64,000 nt of DNA from Onchidella celtica (lineage: Eukaryota; Mollusca; Gastropoda; Systellommatophora; Onchidiidae): the NCBI GenBank assembly GCA_963931925.1, contig OZ007567.1, forward strand, positions 78,976,686-79,040,685, written 5' to 3'. The translations under genes and the position numbers were made by a program. Each line of letters opens with the position of its first letter. Position 1 is the first letter of the stretch. The notes beneath the pieces are model-generated. The model was not told where the DNA came from, searched no databases, and worked only from the letters and a program-made list of their open reading frames with translations. Positions 34,045 to 44,916 of this stretch are shown in pieces.

Positions 34045-35094
34045 TTGCAGCCTATTCCGTTTCAGGAGGAACTAATAGCTTCATTGGCCGGGTCCACGTG
34101 GTTTTCCAAGATAGATTTAACGAAAGGTTATTGGGAAATCCCTCTTACTGAGGAGTCTAAACAATACACGGCGTTCCAAACGCCCATTGGATTATTCCAA
34201 TTTAAGGTCATGCCATTTGGGTTGGTAAACACGCCAGCGACGTTTGCACGATTAATGAGACTGGTGTTGAAGGACATACCTAATGTCGTGTCATTCTTTG
34301 ACGATATAGCATGTCATACGTCGACATGGTCTGATCATATTCAGACACTAACAGTAATTTTTAAACGATTACGTCAGTTTGGGTTAACTGCTAAACCCGC
34401 AAAGATGGATTTGGCATGTCCAGAGATAGTATTCTTAGGACATATCGTGGGTAGAGGTGTTCAGAGACCTGAAGTAACAAAAATTGACAAATTAGTAGGG
34501 TTGCAAATCCCTAAAACAAAGAAACAAGTCAGAAGCTTAGTGGGAATTTTAAATTATTACAGAAAGTTCATTCCAAATTTTTCCTCCTTGTCATCTTCTC
34601 TTACTGACCTTACTAAGAAGGGACAACCCGATAAGGTCCAGTGGACGTCTGAATGTCAGACAGCATTTGATAATTTGGTGACAGCATTATCATCGTCACC
34701 CATTCTGATATTACCCGATTTTCGATCTAATTTTATCCTCAGAACGGATGCGTCGGACTCTGGTGTCGGCGCTTGTCTTCTACAGGAGAAGAACGAATGT
34801 TTCCATCCTGTATGTTATGTCAGTAGGAAGTTATTGCAGAGAGAAAGAAAGTATTCTGTGATAGAGCGGGAGTGTCTTGCCATTGTGTGGTCCGTCCAGA
34901 AATTAGGACGTTATCTCATGGGACGAGAATTTTGTATCCAGACAGACCACAAGCCACTAACGTTTTTGTCGAAGAATCGTTCGTCCAGCCCACGCTTGTC
35001 TAGATGGGCATTGGCTTTGCAGCCGTATACCTTCGTTATTCAACCAATTCCAGGAACCAGCAATCATATCGCCGACTACCTTAGTCGAGCCTAG
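34045..35094 (+). CDS. Element B truncated reverse transcriptase-RNase H
   Basis: This is an open frame of 349 codons. It begins exactly where homology to element C starts (at PIPFQEELIA), so the first codon of the frame lies at the deletion junction. It holds the palm motifs KIDLTKGYWEI, MPFGLVNTPATF and the catalytic FFDD (residues about 85-88), then the thumb and connection, and an RNase H domain with RTDASDSG, IERECLA and QTDHKPL, ending IADYLSRA. It lacks the fingers of the reverse transcriptase and all of integrase and gag, so it should not work as an enzyme alone. About seven residues differ from the matching part of element C. No stop or frameshift is present. Confidence 0.9.
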   Translation: MQPIPFQEELIASLAGSTWFSKIDLTKGYWEIPLTEESKQYTAFQTPIGLFQFKVMPFGLVNTPATFARLMRLVLKDIPNVVSFFDDIACHTSTWSDHIQTLTVIFKRLRQFGLTAKPAKMDLACPEIVFLGHIVGRGVQRPEVTKIDKLVGLQIPKTKKQVRSLVGILNYYRKFIPNFSSLSSSLTDLTKKGQPDKVQWTSECQTAFDNLVTALSSSPILILPDFRSNFILRTDASDSGVGACLLQEKNECFHPVCYVSRKLLQRERKYSVIERECLAIVWSVQKLGRYLMGREFCIQTDHKPLTFLSKNRSSSPRLSRWALALQPYTFVIQPIPGTSNHIADYLSRA

Positions 35095-35434
35095 GGGAAG
35101 ACTTCAGGACCTTATACATCGGAGGACAGGAACATTGACAGGATCTGTCTGAATGAGTCGTCGACTTTAAAATATTGACATTATAAATATGATATGAAGA
35201 ATGGTTGATAGGTTGATTGGTTTTTGATTCTGTATTAGGTATTGTGTTTAGTTAGCTATTGATGATGTGATACATATATGCATAGTGCAGGGCATATTGA
35301 TCCCCATATTTTCCCCTGATTCCGGTATTTTATGTGCTAGGGGCATTGGTAGGACATTTTTGTGTAAGTATTGCTCACGCTCACTCGTTGACAGTCATCT
35401 TGATGCGATTTGAAATTAATTGCATTAATTTTTT

Positions 35435-35449
35435 TGGGGTGGGGGATGA
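35435..35449 (+). promoter_or_regulatory. Polypurine tract of element B
   Basis: GGGGTGGGGGATGA directly precedes the TGTCACGAG start of the 3' LTR, as expected for plus-strand priming. Confidence 0.75.
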
Positions 35450-36371
35450 TGTCACGAGTGGAGTGAGCGATAGTTAATAATTACGGGGGGAAAGGAGGAG
35501 AGTAAAATTAACGCACGTAGACAAGTAAGGAAAAGCGTGCATGTTATGAGTGGTGGGGGTCTGAATGAGGCGAAAGCGCTGTATTACTATCACTGCAAGT
35601 TAGAAGGTCCTAGAGAACGGACGCAAGAGAAAGCCCAGCGGGCGAACATAAGGAGAGCAGTCAGAAGACTTGGGAGTAGTGTTATTCCAGTGATGACTGG
35701 TGTCGGGGACGGGCCGAAGAGCCACCTCGGTGAGCACAGGGGATAGGCCAGCATAGGGCCGGAGGCCACACATAGGCCAAGAGTGAGGCTGTCGGTGCAG
35801 GACAGTAGAGGCACATAAAGTCGTGGCAGTCTGGCAACGGACAGGGACGTAGATATGAGCGTGAATGTGCTAATTGAAATGATAATGTACTATTGCCATG
35901 TTGATGTGCCAGTGGAATGATAATGTACTATTGCCACGTTGATGGGCTCTTGAAATGATAATGTGCTATTGCCATGTTGATGGGCTATTGAAATGATAAT
36001 GTGCTATTGCCCTGCTGAGGTGCTAGTGGAATGCTAAGGTGTTATGGCACTAGGAAGGTGATATTGAGAGACTGCGGTGCCAGTGAATTATTAATGTGCT
36101 ATTAAGACCCTGAGGGGAGAGGCTGAGGCCAAAGTGTCTTTAGGAAGTAACTACCGGGTTGTGGATCCGAGGAAGAGTGCATGTGGGAATAAGGCCGTTG
36201 TACGGCAGTTAAATTCAATAATATAATGTATGTAATTGCGCTATTATCTGTATAATTATGTTTAATAAATGTGTGAGTCTGATGGGTTGTTCTGTTAAGT
36301 GTTAAACTTGTTCGTTCGTGATTGTTGTCCTGTCATAACTTATTACATCTCCCAGTCTGGGATTTGTGACA
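35450..36371 (+). mobile_element. Element B, 3' LTR
   Basis: It is 922 bp, the same length as the 5' LTR. The four visible differences are near 35504, 35662, 36198 and 36229. It ends TTTGTGACA followed by the AAATG duplication. AATAAA lies at 36264-36269. Confidence 0.95.
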
Positions 36372-36855
36372 AAATGCTTCAAAATAGCCTTACTTAAAGC
36401 TCCTGAAAAAGAATACCTTAAACTGCAGTATTAGCTGCGATCTGAAATGTAAATATCAACTTAAACAGAATTGAATCATACAATCTAAAACACTCAAAAA
36501 CTAAATAATGACTGTAGTCCTTAGAACCTCACATTAAGGACAACGTTCACATTTGTCTACCAGTCTGAGTAGTAGTAATAAGAGAAATTTCCGATCTGCA
36601 AGTCACAGACTTTAAAATATCACTTGATATATATATATTCACACACAGTTCCGTTCCTCCGCTCGGCTACGTCTCCCAACAAGAAGTATAATTAAATCTT
36701 CTGAAGTTCCAGCCTATGTCGTTGTTCTGGACAGGACAAACTCCATGTGAACTCCAGGTACAACTTCGGGTACAATCTCCAGGTAAAATCTCAGGATAAC
36801 CTCACAGTAACCGCTCAGTGATCTTATATGATGAACAATCAAACGGGTTATTTCA

Positions 36856-36998
36856 CCAGCTACATGCTGAGTCAAATTATTGGGTCAACTACACGTTGAT
36901 CTCCAAAACACTTTCCAACTACACTTTGGTTTTATTTTAAATTACATACACTTTACCAGCCACACACTGGTTTTAAAAGTGTACCAACTACACGTTGG
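36856..36998. repeat. Array of small dyads, CCAACTACACGTTGG type
   Basis: Five spaced copies of a self-complementary 15-mer like CCAACTACACGTTGG lie at about 36856, 36896, 36915, 36957 and 36984. Each copy keeps its own inverted symmetry even where the bases change (for example CCAGCCACACACTGG). Just to the left (about 36750-36800) CTCCAGGTACAA-like phrases also recur. The pattern could be a binding-site array or the subterminal part of an unknown element. Confidence 0.7.
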
Positions 36999-37806
36999 TT
37001 AAATTACATACGAACTTCATCCTCTCGGGATGGAAGTCAGGAGAGCTCTGCTTCTACTTTCTCACGAACCGTAGTCTTAAAGGCTGGACTCACCCGCATA
37101 GTGGCCAGGTGCCGTCCATAAATCTTATAGTATGAATGGACACTGTACGGACTTTCCAAGGATGGGTCTCGTACAGTATTCGACCACCCGCATACATTGT
37201 AAATTGTACTTAAAGAAATGACCTCTGCTGAGTGCAGACTTAGCAATTCCGCGACAATTATTACGCAGTAAAATTCAATCTTTGCCATTTGGCATTTTTT
37301 ACTTGATTATTGAAAATATTGGACATGCCCAATTCAGTAAAATAAGGAGCATAGTGTTAATTTTGTTCAATAAATTTCTTAATGCAAAAAAAAAACTTAA
37401 CATAAATCATAACATTCGTACTATGAATACAGCAGGAAATTGGCTTCTTGTCAATTTGATGTAAAGAAAGATATTATATAGAAATGTAGGCCTATTTGGC
37501 TGGGCACCACTTTATTATCATCATGTTCACTGCAAGTGCAAAGAATGACAATCTGTTATGTCACGTAAAGGACATTTTTCATGAATTTCTTTGCTTCATC
37601 ACCCTATATCTCATTAGCCAAAAATGGTTTTCCTGACATTTATCAAAGTCAGTTGTATTTTTTTTGTTGCAAAGTTCCCATTCATCTGAGGTCTCATTAT
37701 CAACATCTTAAGTTCCGAATGAGGCAAAGTTTTTAAAACCCAAAGGGAGTACATAAAAGATTTAAGCTTACCAAAGTCCTTCACTACTACATGTAGGCCT
37801 ACTTAC
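36999..37806. other. Intron sequence of the minus ZSWIM3-like gene
   Basis: The open frame at 37037-37288 (minus) has no recognised family features. Nothing else is seen. Confidence 0.4.
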
Positions 37807-37916
37807 TTTTGATTGGGGCGCAAGCCTTTACTCTGCGATTTCCTCTTGGCACCATGCTTACAAGAAAACTTGACAAAACTATATTGTAGGCGGTCAGCAT
37901 CAAAGTGATCTGTCAA
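37807..37916 (-). CDS. ZSWIM3-like gene (minus copy), exon 2
   Basis: The exon follows TTTACAG and ends before a perfect GTAAGT donor, giving 36 codons plus 2 bases. It reads TDHFDADRLQYSFVKFSCKH followed by GAKRKSQSKGLRPNQ. The Cys-Lys-His and SKGxRPNQ pattern is the same as in exon 2 of the plus-strand relative (FCCKQGKRRQTESKGVRPNQ). This region is the second half of the FAR1-like DNA-binding fold. The two copies differ at many positions but keep phase and length within one codon. Confidence 0.78.
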
Positions 37917-39087
37917 CTGTAAATGTGATGAAAAAATATAATTATAAATGCACTGGCAAGAATGAAGAGAATGCAAAAGAATTTGGCAACTCATGGACAT
38001 GACTTTAGGAGCACCAGTGTGAAGGGGATCATCATGTCAAATTTGTCCACTAGATCTTGTTTTCTTGTCAATGCGCGTTTCAGAGATTATTCACAGTCAT
38101 AACAGGAAATAACCATCTTAAAAATGAAACTTCTCCCTCATGTTCGTGTTTTGGAGGTGACACCATTTGGTAATCTTTCCAAGAAGAAACAGATAATTGA
38201 CATCGGACATTAAACAATGACTGTGGAATTGGTTACCTCCTTGTCCTTTTTGTTTCATTTCTTTTTTTTTCCTCTCACGTGATTTTCTATGCAGTTCTGC
38301 TCCACTTTGTCTCCAGGTCCAAATTAATATTTAGATCAAGATCTAACAATGACAATAGTTGAAGACCACACTTATAATTACAATTTGTTAAAATTAAAGT
38401 GGGGTTTGCAAGCGATGTTTTGTGTTATTGTTAAGTACTTCACAAATCTGTGTAGTACATACTGTAGCAGCTTAATAATTCCTTTCCTGTCAACCAAATT
38501 TGCTGAACATTATTCTACTCTGCAAGAGCTGACGATTCTTTTTTCTATATTTTTCCCCCACTGATCATTGTTGCTTTGCTCCAGAGGATAAAATTGTGAA
38601 AATGAATTTTTTTTTTCTTTTGGAAATAGCCTATTTTGTCAGGTGCGAAATCACAGAGAATGTCAGACAGCAAGTAAAAAATTTATGAACTAAACTTCCA
38701 TGCAAACAAAAAAGTAATAAAACAAAACATGACAAATAGCTGAAGCAGAAGACCCCCAAAATATATTTTCAGTAAATACAGGGCAGATCTAAGTTACCGT
38801 AAAGAGAGATGAAATTTTCAGTTCACAGTCACACTGACGAAAAGAAATCATTTACATGTTTAAAATTTGATTTCCACTTTTATTTCTACTTTGCAACTCT
38901 GCCCTTCAATGAAAAGGAATTTAAATAAAATGAAAAGGAATAAATAAAAGTTTTAGCTAAGTAATCTGGAGCACACTATGATGATCACTTTCCCCACGAC
39001 ATTGATTTTGCAAAATGCTTAGAAAAAAACAACAATGATTCCTAATAATGAGCAGTAGGCCTACTAGATCTAGGCTTTAAAAAAAAA
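37917..39087. other. Intron 1 of the minus ZSWIM3-like gene, part
   Basis: AT-rich sequence. No exon is recognised. The TAGGCCTA phrase that recurs across the window is seen at its edges. Confidence 0.45.
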
Positions 39088-39161
39088 GCTCAAGCGTAGG
39101 ATCGAACCCATAGTCTCCGACTGATAACCGCAGATGCCAGTCATTGCGCTACCGCAGACTC
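39088..39161 (-). repeat. tRNA-like SINE piece
   Basis: The minus strand carries an A-box-like TAGCGCAATGACTGG (39137-39151) and a B-box GGTTCGATCC (39099-39108) with tRNA-like spacing. No clean acceptor stem can be drawn, so this is a tRNA-derived SINE or pseudogene. It lies in intron 1 of the minus-strand gene. Confidence 0.6.
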
Positions 39162-39370
39162 CAATCTAGGCTGGAGGAACTCTCAATAGCGGACATCACA
39201 AGACCAAGATCTGCGAATAAGCACTTCAATCAAAAAAAAAAAAAAACTAGGTGGACCCCCAGGTCTAATTTGCCAGTGCTGGCAAATTGTCTCTTCAATT
39301 GCAAAAATTCTGAAAATAAACAGGTTGAGTTCTTACAAAGAACAGTGCACAGGAAAAAGACTGAAAAAAA

Positions 39371-39450
39371 ATTCCCGCCGGGGAATCGAACCACACACCC
39401 CCCCCCCTTCTGCTCTCCAATCAGGTTCTCTGAAGGATGCCATACCTTCT
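39371..39450 (-). repeat. Second tRNA-like SINE piece
   Basis: The minus strand has GGTTCGATTCCCCGGCGGGAA (B box, 39383-39393) after a C/G homopolymer. The A-box side is not clear. It is probably a SINE head related to the one 250 bases to the left. Confidence 0.5.
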
Positions 39451-39590
39451 GACCTGCCTAGATTTACTATAGCCTAGATTCTACTCTATATCTTGATCCT
39501 CTCTAGCATGGTTCATCTAATAAAAGATCTAATTTCTAGTCTAGATCTAGTCTATCTATCATGGTGAATTATAACAGTCGGTTGCCTCAC

Positions 39591-39704
39591 CTTGCCGCTG
39601 AACTGCTTGACGAAAAGCACGTTATTTTCCAGCTCGTACAGCTGTAACTTTGCCTCAAATTCGACAAATGATTCAAAAGTCTCCCCAATTACAAAGGCTG
39701 TCAT
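39591..39704 (-). CDS. ZSWIM3-like gene (minus copy), exon 1 with start
   Basis: The start is ATG at 39704 (context GCAGTCATG). The exon gives 38 codons and ends AAG|GTGAGG in phase 0. It reads MTAFVIGETFESFVEFEAKL and then QLYELENNVLFVKQFSGK. The form (a short lead, then Phe-x2-Phe, then a helix and a V-L-F-V strand) matches the N-terminus of ZSWIM3-type proteins. It also matches the plus-strand copy starting at 41091, whose exon 1 is also exactly 114 bp. These proteins derive from Mutator-like transposases; the N-terminus is thought to bind DNA and zinc. Three exons of this copy show no stop. The transposase-like exon has not been found, so the copy may be partial. Confidence 0.75.
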
Positions 39705-41090
39705 GACTGCCAACGCGTGCAAAGAATGAGGTTGAACCAAACATGGGAGAATGGCTGAAACTGGGGAAATAAACGCACAAAATTTATGTCAAAATTTTAT
39801 TGGTCAGCAGTTAGCCAGTCAGCGCTGACGAATAGGCTTAGCCACTTTGTGTTTGTTAGGGCCTACGGGATACACACACAAATTTCTTCACTTCAAGAAT
39901 CTAGGCCTCTGCCGGTATCACATAAATTTGTCCAGTTCATGATTTTTTTTTGCTTGTTAAAAATATGGACTTAGTTACACACAATTGATCTTTCCAAGAA
40001 TTTACATTTTCATAATAATGAAAATAAAACACGCATATCTTATTCGATTAACACCGTAGAATTATTTGATCTCTCCCTGCTGAAGACTTTCACTTGCTTC
40101 CGAACATAGGGATTCCACATAGTAGAGTCTTCGTAAGTGGAAACCTGTGACACGTTGGTGCAATAATAATTATGAAAAATGGGTTGCTTCTGTGGAAAGG
40201 AATCACTCTCTGTTGACGGCAGAAGGTTCTTTGTCAGGCATCGACTTGGGGAAGGGTAAGTGACACGACACTGTTGTTACTGTTAGTGTTACTGTTCTAG
40301 AATTGCCAAACGTACAGTTGTGTGCAGAAGCGGCCAAGAAACAGTAGTAGATCTAAATCTAGATCAAGTAGTCTAGATCTAGATATCTAGATCTAGTCAG
40401 TACGCCAACAGAACTAATTGCACAGAGATCTAGAAGTAGATCCTCAGTGACAGAACTGATAATCCCACAAAAGAGATCTAGATTCTACATACAGTTGGGG
40501 ACAAGATTGGAAAATTGGGGGCATTTTGTTGGAAACTGTAGACTCAGTCTCAGTACTCCCCAGTAGACACACAAGCATTCAAAACATAATGTTGGTGTAG
40601 AGATAGATCTACTTATAATAACAGCATGTAGACCGTATATTTATAGAGAGAGCTCACTTCTGCCAAATTCTGAAACTAGGTTGCTGTGGTAACATTCCAA
40701 GAATTGAAAGAGACACTGGGACAGTCTTCACCAAAGACAGTGTGCATAATCTATCGAAGTGCTTATCCACAGACGTCTGCGAATAAGATCCAGATCTTAT
40801 TCACAGATGGAATTTCTTGGTTTTGTGATTTTCATTTTGGAAGAGTTCCTTAAGTTTACAATGCTGGCTCTTTTGTGACTTTTAATGTGGAGGGCTACTT
40901 TCGGAAATGCGAAAGGCACGAATACGAAATGATCGTAGGCCTAGGCCTATGACATAATCAGTCGTCACGAGTGCAAGATGCTTAGGGCTGTGATCTTTCT
41001 AAAACAAAGCCTGCCCATCGATCTGGCAGCCCTCATTTATGGCAGGGCAATGGCAGGCAAACAACGGCCACGCAGCCCAAAATTTTGGAG
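39705..41090. promoter_or_regulatory. Head-to-head intergenic region of the two ZSWIM3-like copies
   Basis: The two start codons face away from each other across 1386 bases, so both promoters should lie here. I see AGATCT-type runs (40345-40395) and TAGGCCTA phrases (40935-40950), but no TATA box or other clear element that I would name. Confidence 0.45.
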
Positions 41091-41204
41091 ATGGCAACCA
41101 TTGAGAAAGGTGCACGATTTCATTCGTATGAAGATTTTTGAACTCTTTTGAAACAGTATGAAGATGAACAGCACGTTCTTTTTGTGATTGACAGCAGCAA
41201 AAAG
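41091..41204 (+). pseudogene. ZSWIM3-like gene (plus copy), exon 1
   Basis: ATG at 41091 opens 38 codons that end AAG|GTGAGT in phase 0. The readable parts are MATIEKGARFHSYEDF and LLKQYEDEQHVLFV. These correspond to exon 1 of the minus copy with identical length. Codon 17 is TGA (41139-41141), which would end translation at once. With the damage in exon 4 this marks the plus copy as a pseudogene, unless the assembly is wrong. Confidence 0.78.
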
Positions 41205-42264
41205 GTGAGTAGAGCAGGTTACTGAAGTGAAAGATTGTCTTCTTTCTTGATCCTACTAGATAATTTGGGCCATGTGGGCACGTGGCAAAAAAAAAGGGGG
41301 GGCGGGGGTTCAAATTGAATCTAGATCCAGAGTCTATCTAGAATTTAGGCCTGCTCTTATCGCCAGTTAAAAGGGAAAAGATGTGATTACCAAATCATAT
41401 AGATCTAGATCTACCCTTCTTCAAACATGAATATGATCGTGTTCCATTCATCATCTAGATCTAAACTAGATTCTAGTTCTGTCTAGTTTTCTAGATCTAG
41501 ACTAGACAGACTACATAGACTACAAAGTACAATGATGTGCCCCTCATAGAATAGGGAGCAAACATATTGAAACACAATGGGTTACATGAAAATAGTCATT
41601 AATCTTAGATCTCCAAACAAATAACTTATGTGGCATTGCATGGCTTTTTTCAAAATTTGGTGGTATGACCCTATCCTATAGAAGTTTAGAAGCACTTCAC
41701 TTTGCCTCATCAGCATGGATTTTGATTCTGAATAGTGAATGAACATTAAGAGGGAAGTTTGCCCTCATTTCTACAGTTTCTGCTTTCAAGAACAGTTTCT
41801 GTTGAATCTTGATGGCTTTGGTTTCCTTCATGCATGCAGTGCTCGCTGGAGTTGGAGCTAAACATAATTTGTTATTGGAATAAGATTATATTTATAAGGG
41901 GACTGTGTTGGCCATGTCATGAGTTTTCTTATTTTCTTCCTTGAATCTGCAGTATCAGAATTAGAGGTTTATTGTAATTGTGCACGATTTCTAATCCCAC
42001 ATATTTTCTCATCAGTCATACCTATTAATAAATGATGGGCTACATAAATATGCCCTGATATTTTGCTTGTATATGAAGAGATTAGAGAAGGCTAAACTTG
42101 TGGTGTTATGTTAAAAAGCATTGTTCACAATTTTGGTGGATTGAAATTTTTGTTCCAGGTAGATGATATGTATGCCAATGCCGTAACTTCCTTTATTTTG
42201 TCGACATGAATTATGACATGAGAGATGGTATTACTTATCATGTTGTTAAATATTTTTTCTATAG

Positions 42265-42377
42265 GCTCGATTGGACCCGCCAATTGCAGATCAAATCATC
42301 TATGATGTAGTAAGATTCTGTTGCAAACAGGGTAAAAGAAGGCAAACTGAGAGCAAAGGTGTTCGTCCAAATCAAAG
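42265..42377 (+). pseudogene. ZSWIM3-like gene (plus copy), exon 2
   Basis: The exon follows TTTTTTCTATAG and ends before GTAAGG, giving 37 codons plus 2 bases. It is open throughout. It reads IIYDVVRFCCKQGKRRQTES then KGVRPNQ. It shares the CK(H/Q)G...SKG(L/V)RPNQ signature and the phase of exon 2 in the minus copy. Confidence 0.8.
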
Positions 42378-42780
42378 GTAAGGTTTACAAAAGTACGTAA
42401 AATCTTTAATGTACACCATGTCTATATCAAAGTGTTTATCCAGCGATGCTGTTGGATAAAATTTCCCCTAGGATTTCTTTAGGCCTCGCTTATTCGCAGA
42501 CATCTGTGAATAAGGACTTCCTTTTTTTCTTATCCGCCAACATAAATTCTGTAGCCTATTTGCTAGTGATTTCCCCATGATTAGAACCTTTCTCCGTCTT
42601 CCTCTCTTGTTCCATTCATCCCGATCAACGTTCGGATTGCGTACGAGATTGAAATTAGAGAGGTTTTCCTGAATAAAAATGGATAATACGAAGGTTCAGG
42701 TCTTATCGGTAGATATGGGTTTCTTGGTTTAGTCATACTTATTTAATAAGAATTCCCTCACAACTTCTCGGGGTTCATAG

Positions 42781-42850
42781 TAGCGTAGTGGTTAGCATCT
42801 TTGCCTGTCAGTCAGGGGGGCCGCGGTTCAATTCTCAGCAGGACAGTTTT
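42781..42850 (+). repeat. tRNA-like SINE head
   Basis: A-box TAGCGTAGTGGTTAGC (42781-42796) and B-box-like GCGGTTCAATTCTC (42823-42836) lie 27 bases apart, as in a tRNA-derived SINE. A Helitron starts 8 bases later. There is no intact cloverleaf. Confidence 0.6.
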
Positions 42851-42857
42851 TTTATTA

Positions 42858-43390
42858 TCTATATAATAAAGCTACAACAAAACCCCTAATAGTCCTATGG
42901 ACTCGGAAACTACACAACACACCGACCTGAAATTTGGCACAAAGAATTATGGGATAGCGAACATTGTTCCTATCGCTATACACAAACAAAACCATTTGTT
43001 ATTTCTGAGTTAATCGGTAAATGCGGTTATAATTGAAGACTAAATTCACGAGAGCGTTTGATCCGATATTTACGATCAAGAAGATAGTGATGTATGTTTC
43101 TAATAATAGCCCACTTCCGCCTACACATGACGTTATCACTTCCTGCGATGTGTTCGGCTCAAACTAACTAACCCGTGTGCAAATCATATTGCCATTTGAC
43201 GGATGCTGACGGGATGCGCAGGATGTCAACGCGCAAAGGGAGAGCAGTAAAACTTATCTGAAGACAAACAAACAAACAAAAATAAAATAAAGCTAAAGGA
43301 ACAGGCAAAATGAAGCAGGTCCATAATAATCACCCAGAACTGAAACTAATAAATCGATTTATCCCGGGCAGGGCCGGGTAACTCAGCTAG
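42858..43390 (+). mobile_element. Non-autonomous Helitron, 533 bp
   Basis: It starts A|TCTATATAATAAAGC and ends with the hairpin CCCGGGCAGGGCCGGG, then TAACTCAGCTAG|T. TC at the 5' end, a hairpin about 8 bases before a 3' CTAG, and insertion between A and T are the defining marks of Helitrons. There is no coding sequence. It lies in intron 2 of the plus ZSWIM3-like copy, just after a SINE-like head. Confidence 0.88.
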
Positions 43391-43499
43391 TTTAAAAAAA
43401 AATAAAAGTAAGTCTTTTTATAAATAACGAATCTTTTTTTTTTAATCTAAGAACAATAACAGGGAATAAATCCAGTTTTTTTCTTAATTTGGTATTTTC

Positions 43500-43545
43500 A
43501 CCTGTCACTCGGGTGACGGGTTCGATTCTCACGAGGGCAAGTTTA
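43500..43545 (+). repeat. tRNA-like B-box fragment
   Basis: GGGTGACGGGTTCGATTCTCACGAGGGCAAG contains a B box (GGGTTCGATTC, 43518-43528) and one side of a T-arm. The A-box part is missing, so it is a 5'-truncated SINE or tRNA relic. Confidence 0.5.
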
Positions 43546-44240
43546 TTTTCTTCTTTTCTTATAAAAGTCTTTTTTATCAGCAATCAGTCTGTTTGGTATC
43601 GATTTTTTGTTAATCCAACAACATTAGGGAATAAATCCTGTTCATTTATTTGTTTTTTTTTGTAAATAGGCTTAGTCAACACCAGTTATACCTGTGGATA
43701 AACCTGGGCAGTATCCGCTGATAATGATGGCAGATAATGGCAGCCTTTCCCTATTACATGCAATGAAAAATGGTAGAGAAAAATCTGCAGCAGTAGGTAT
43801 ACAAACGTGAAGTGGATGGTAATAGCATTTGTTGTTTAGTATGTACTAGCAAGTATACCCGTTCTACGAACGGACACGGTGACAAAAACTTGTTAGTTGA
43901 GTACCTAAAAAGCTATAACGAAATACCACATATAATGAAAAAAAAAAAAGACGCAAATATATGAACTGAAAAAAAAATTTTAGTGTATAATAAGCCGCAC
44001 AAATATCTCCTGAAAAAGAGTGAGTTAAGTACAAAATGTAGTGGGGTTTTTTGGTTGTTGTTTTTTTGTTTTTGAGAAGATGAAAAAAAAGGTATAGTGG
44101 AGTGAAGAAATGATATGATGTAAATAGCCATGTTGGAATCATATTATAAAGGAGCTAGCGCCATATAATAAAAGGTACAAACATCACTTACCACATCAGT
44201 TGCGGAGAATCTCACTGTAAACAATGTTGTCTGTATATAC

Positions 44241-44780
44241 TCAGGGATGATCAGGAAATTGTTGTGCATGCACTCTCAGGTGCAAGACTTTTGTTGCAAT
44301 GTCAAGATCTTGCTGGGTTGAAGTTAGCTCAATAGCAGTTTTAAACGACAAAACGTATGTATTGATTCTGTGTAGCTTTTGTTGCAAATGATGAACAATA
44401 TTTGGACGTAGTTTGTCAGTGTGATGAAGTCGTGTATTCAGTTCGTCGTGTGTACTGTTGAACAAAATTTGCGCAAATTTTGGAATGTCTCCAGCTGGTG
44501 GAATCAAGGCTCCAAGTCTATGATATAGTTTTCCTTGAATTGTAAATGTTGGGTTGAAACCATTTTGTCTAACTTCACTGCAGCCTATTGAAGCCATGGC
44601 TAGCGCATTGTTATAAGCTCTTATATTTTGATAAACATGTGAGTTGACATTATGATACGTCATCAAATCTGGTGGTGGTGGTGGAGGAAATTCAATCACA
44701 ACTTTTCCATTTCCGCAGCAAAAAGAAGAGCGCTCTGACGACCATCGTAACGCACGACAATGTTCACAGATGACAGCCAT
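44241..44780 (-). pseudogene. Helitron Rep N-terminal domain (helitron_like_N), truncated
   Basis: A 179-codon frame with the typical zinc-ribbon start ICEHCRALRWSSER...CCGNGKV, then FNPTFTIQGKLYHRLGALIP, which matches the Helitron-like N-terminal domain (FxIQGxxYHRxGxLxP). It ends at HAQQFPDHP. In full-length proteins the HUH nuclease and helicase follow over more than 1000 residues. Here the reading stops within 400 bases of the element's 3' end, so the enzyme is lost. A GTAAGT after the stop (near 44195) may be chance. Confidence 0.82.
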
Positions 44781-44916
44781 TTGCCCATCGTTGTGTTGTT
44801 CTATTACACGATGAATGTTCTCATCAAAATTTTCGCTGTCTACTTGTCATCCACACCCAACATAATCTTTTTTTCTTCGTCGTGCTCTAGCAGGTTCTCT
44901 TTGAATTTGATTTGTA

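Larger units (their letters stand above)
32589..36371 (+). mobile_element. Element B: young LTR element with a large internal deletion
   Basis: Two 922-bp LTRs surround a 1.94-kb interior. A perfect 5-base duplication, AAATG, flanks it (32584-32588 and 36372-36376). I count only four differences between the LTRs, so insertion was recent. The interior keeps the primer site, an untranslated leader and the last 349 codons of pol, but lacks gag, protease, integrase and the start of reverse transcriptase. The surviving pol is almost identical to the C-terminal third of element C, so both belong to one family. It is inserted in an intron of the minus-strand ZSWIM3-like gene, in opposite orientation to that gene. 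It would need proteins from a complete relative to move. Confidence 0.95.

Noticed and set aside
41139-41141. TGA in exon 1 read as selenocysteine
   Set aside because: No reason in this family, no visible selenocysteine insertion element, and further stops (including a TAA) follow in exon 4.
39088-43545. True tRNA genes
   Set aside because: A and B boxes are present in parts, but no piece folds into a full cloverleaf with an acceptor stem. SINE-like relics fit better.
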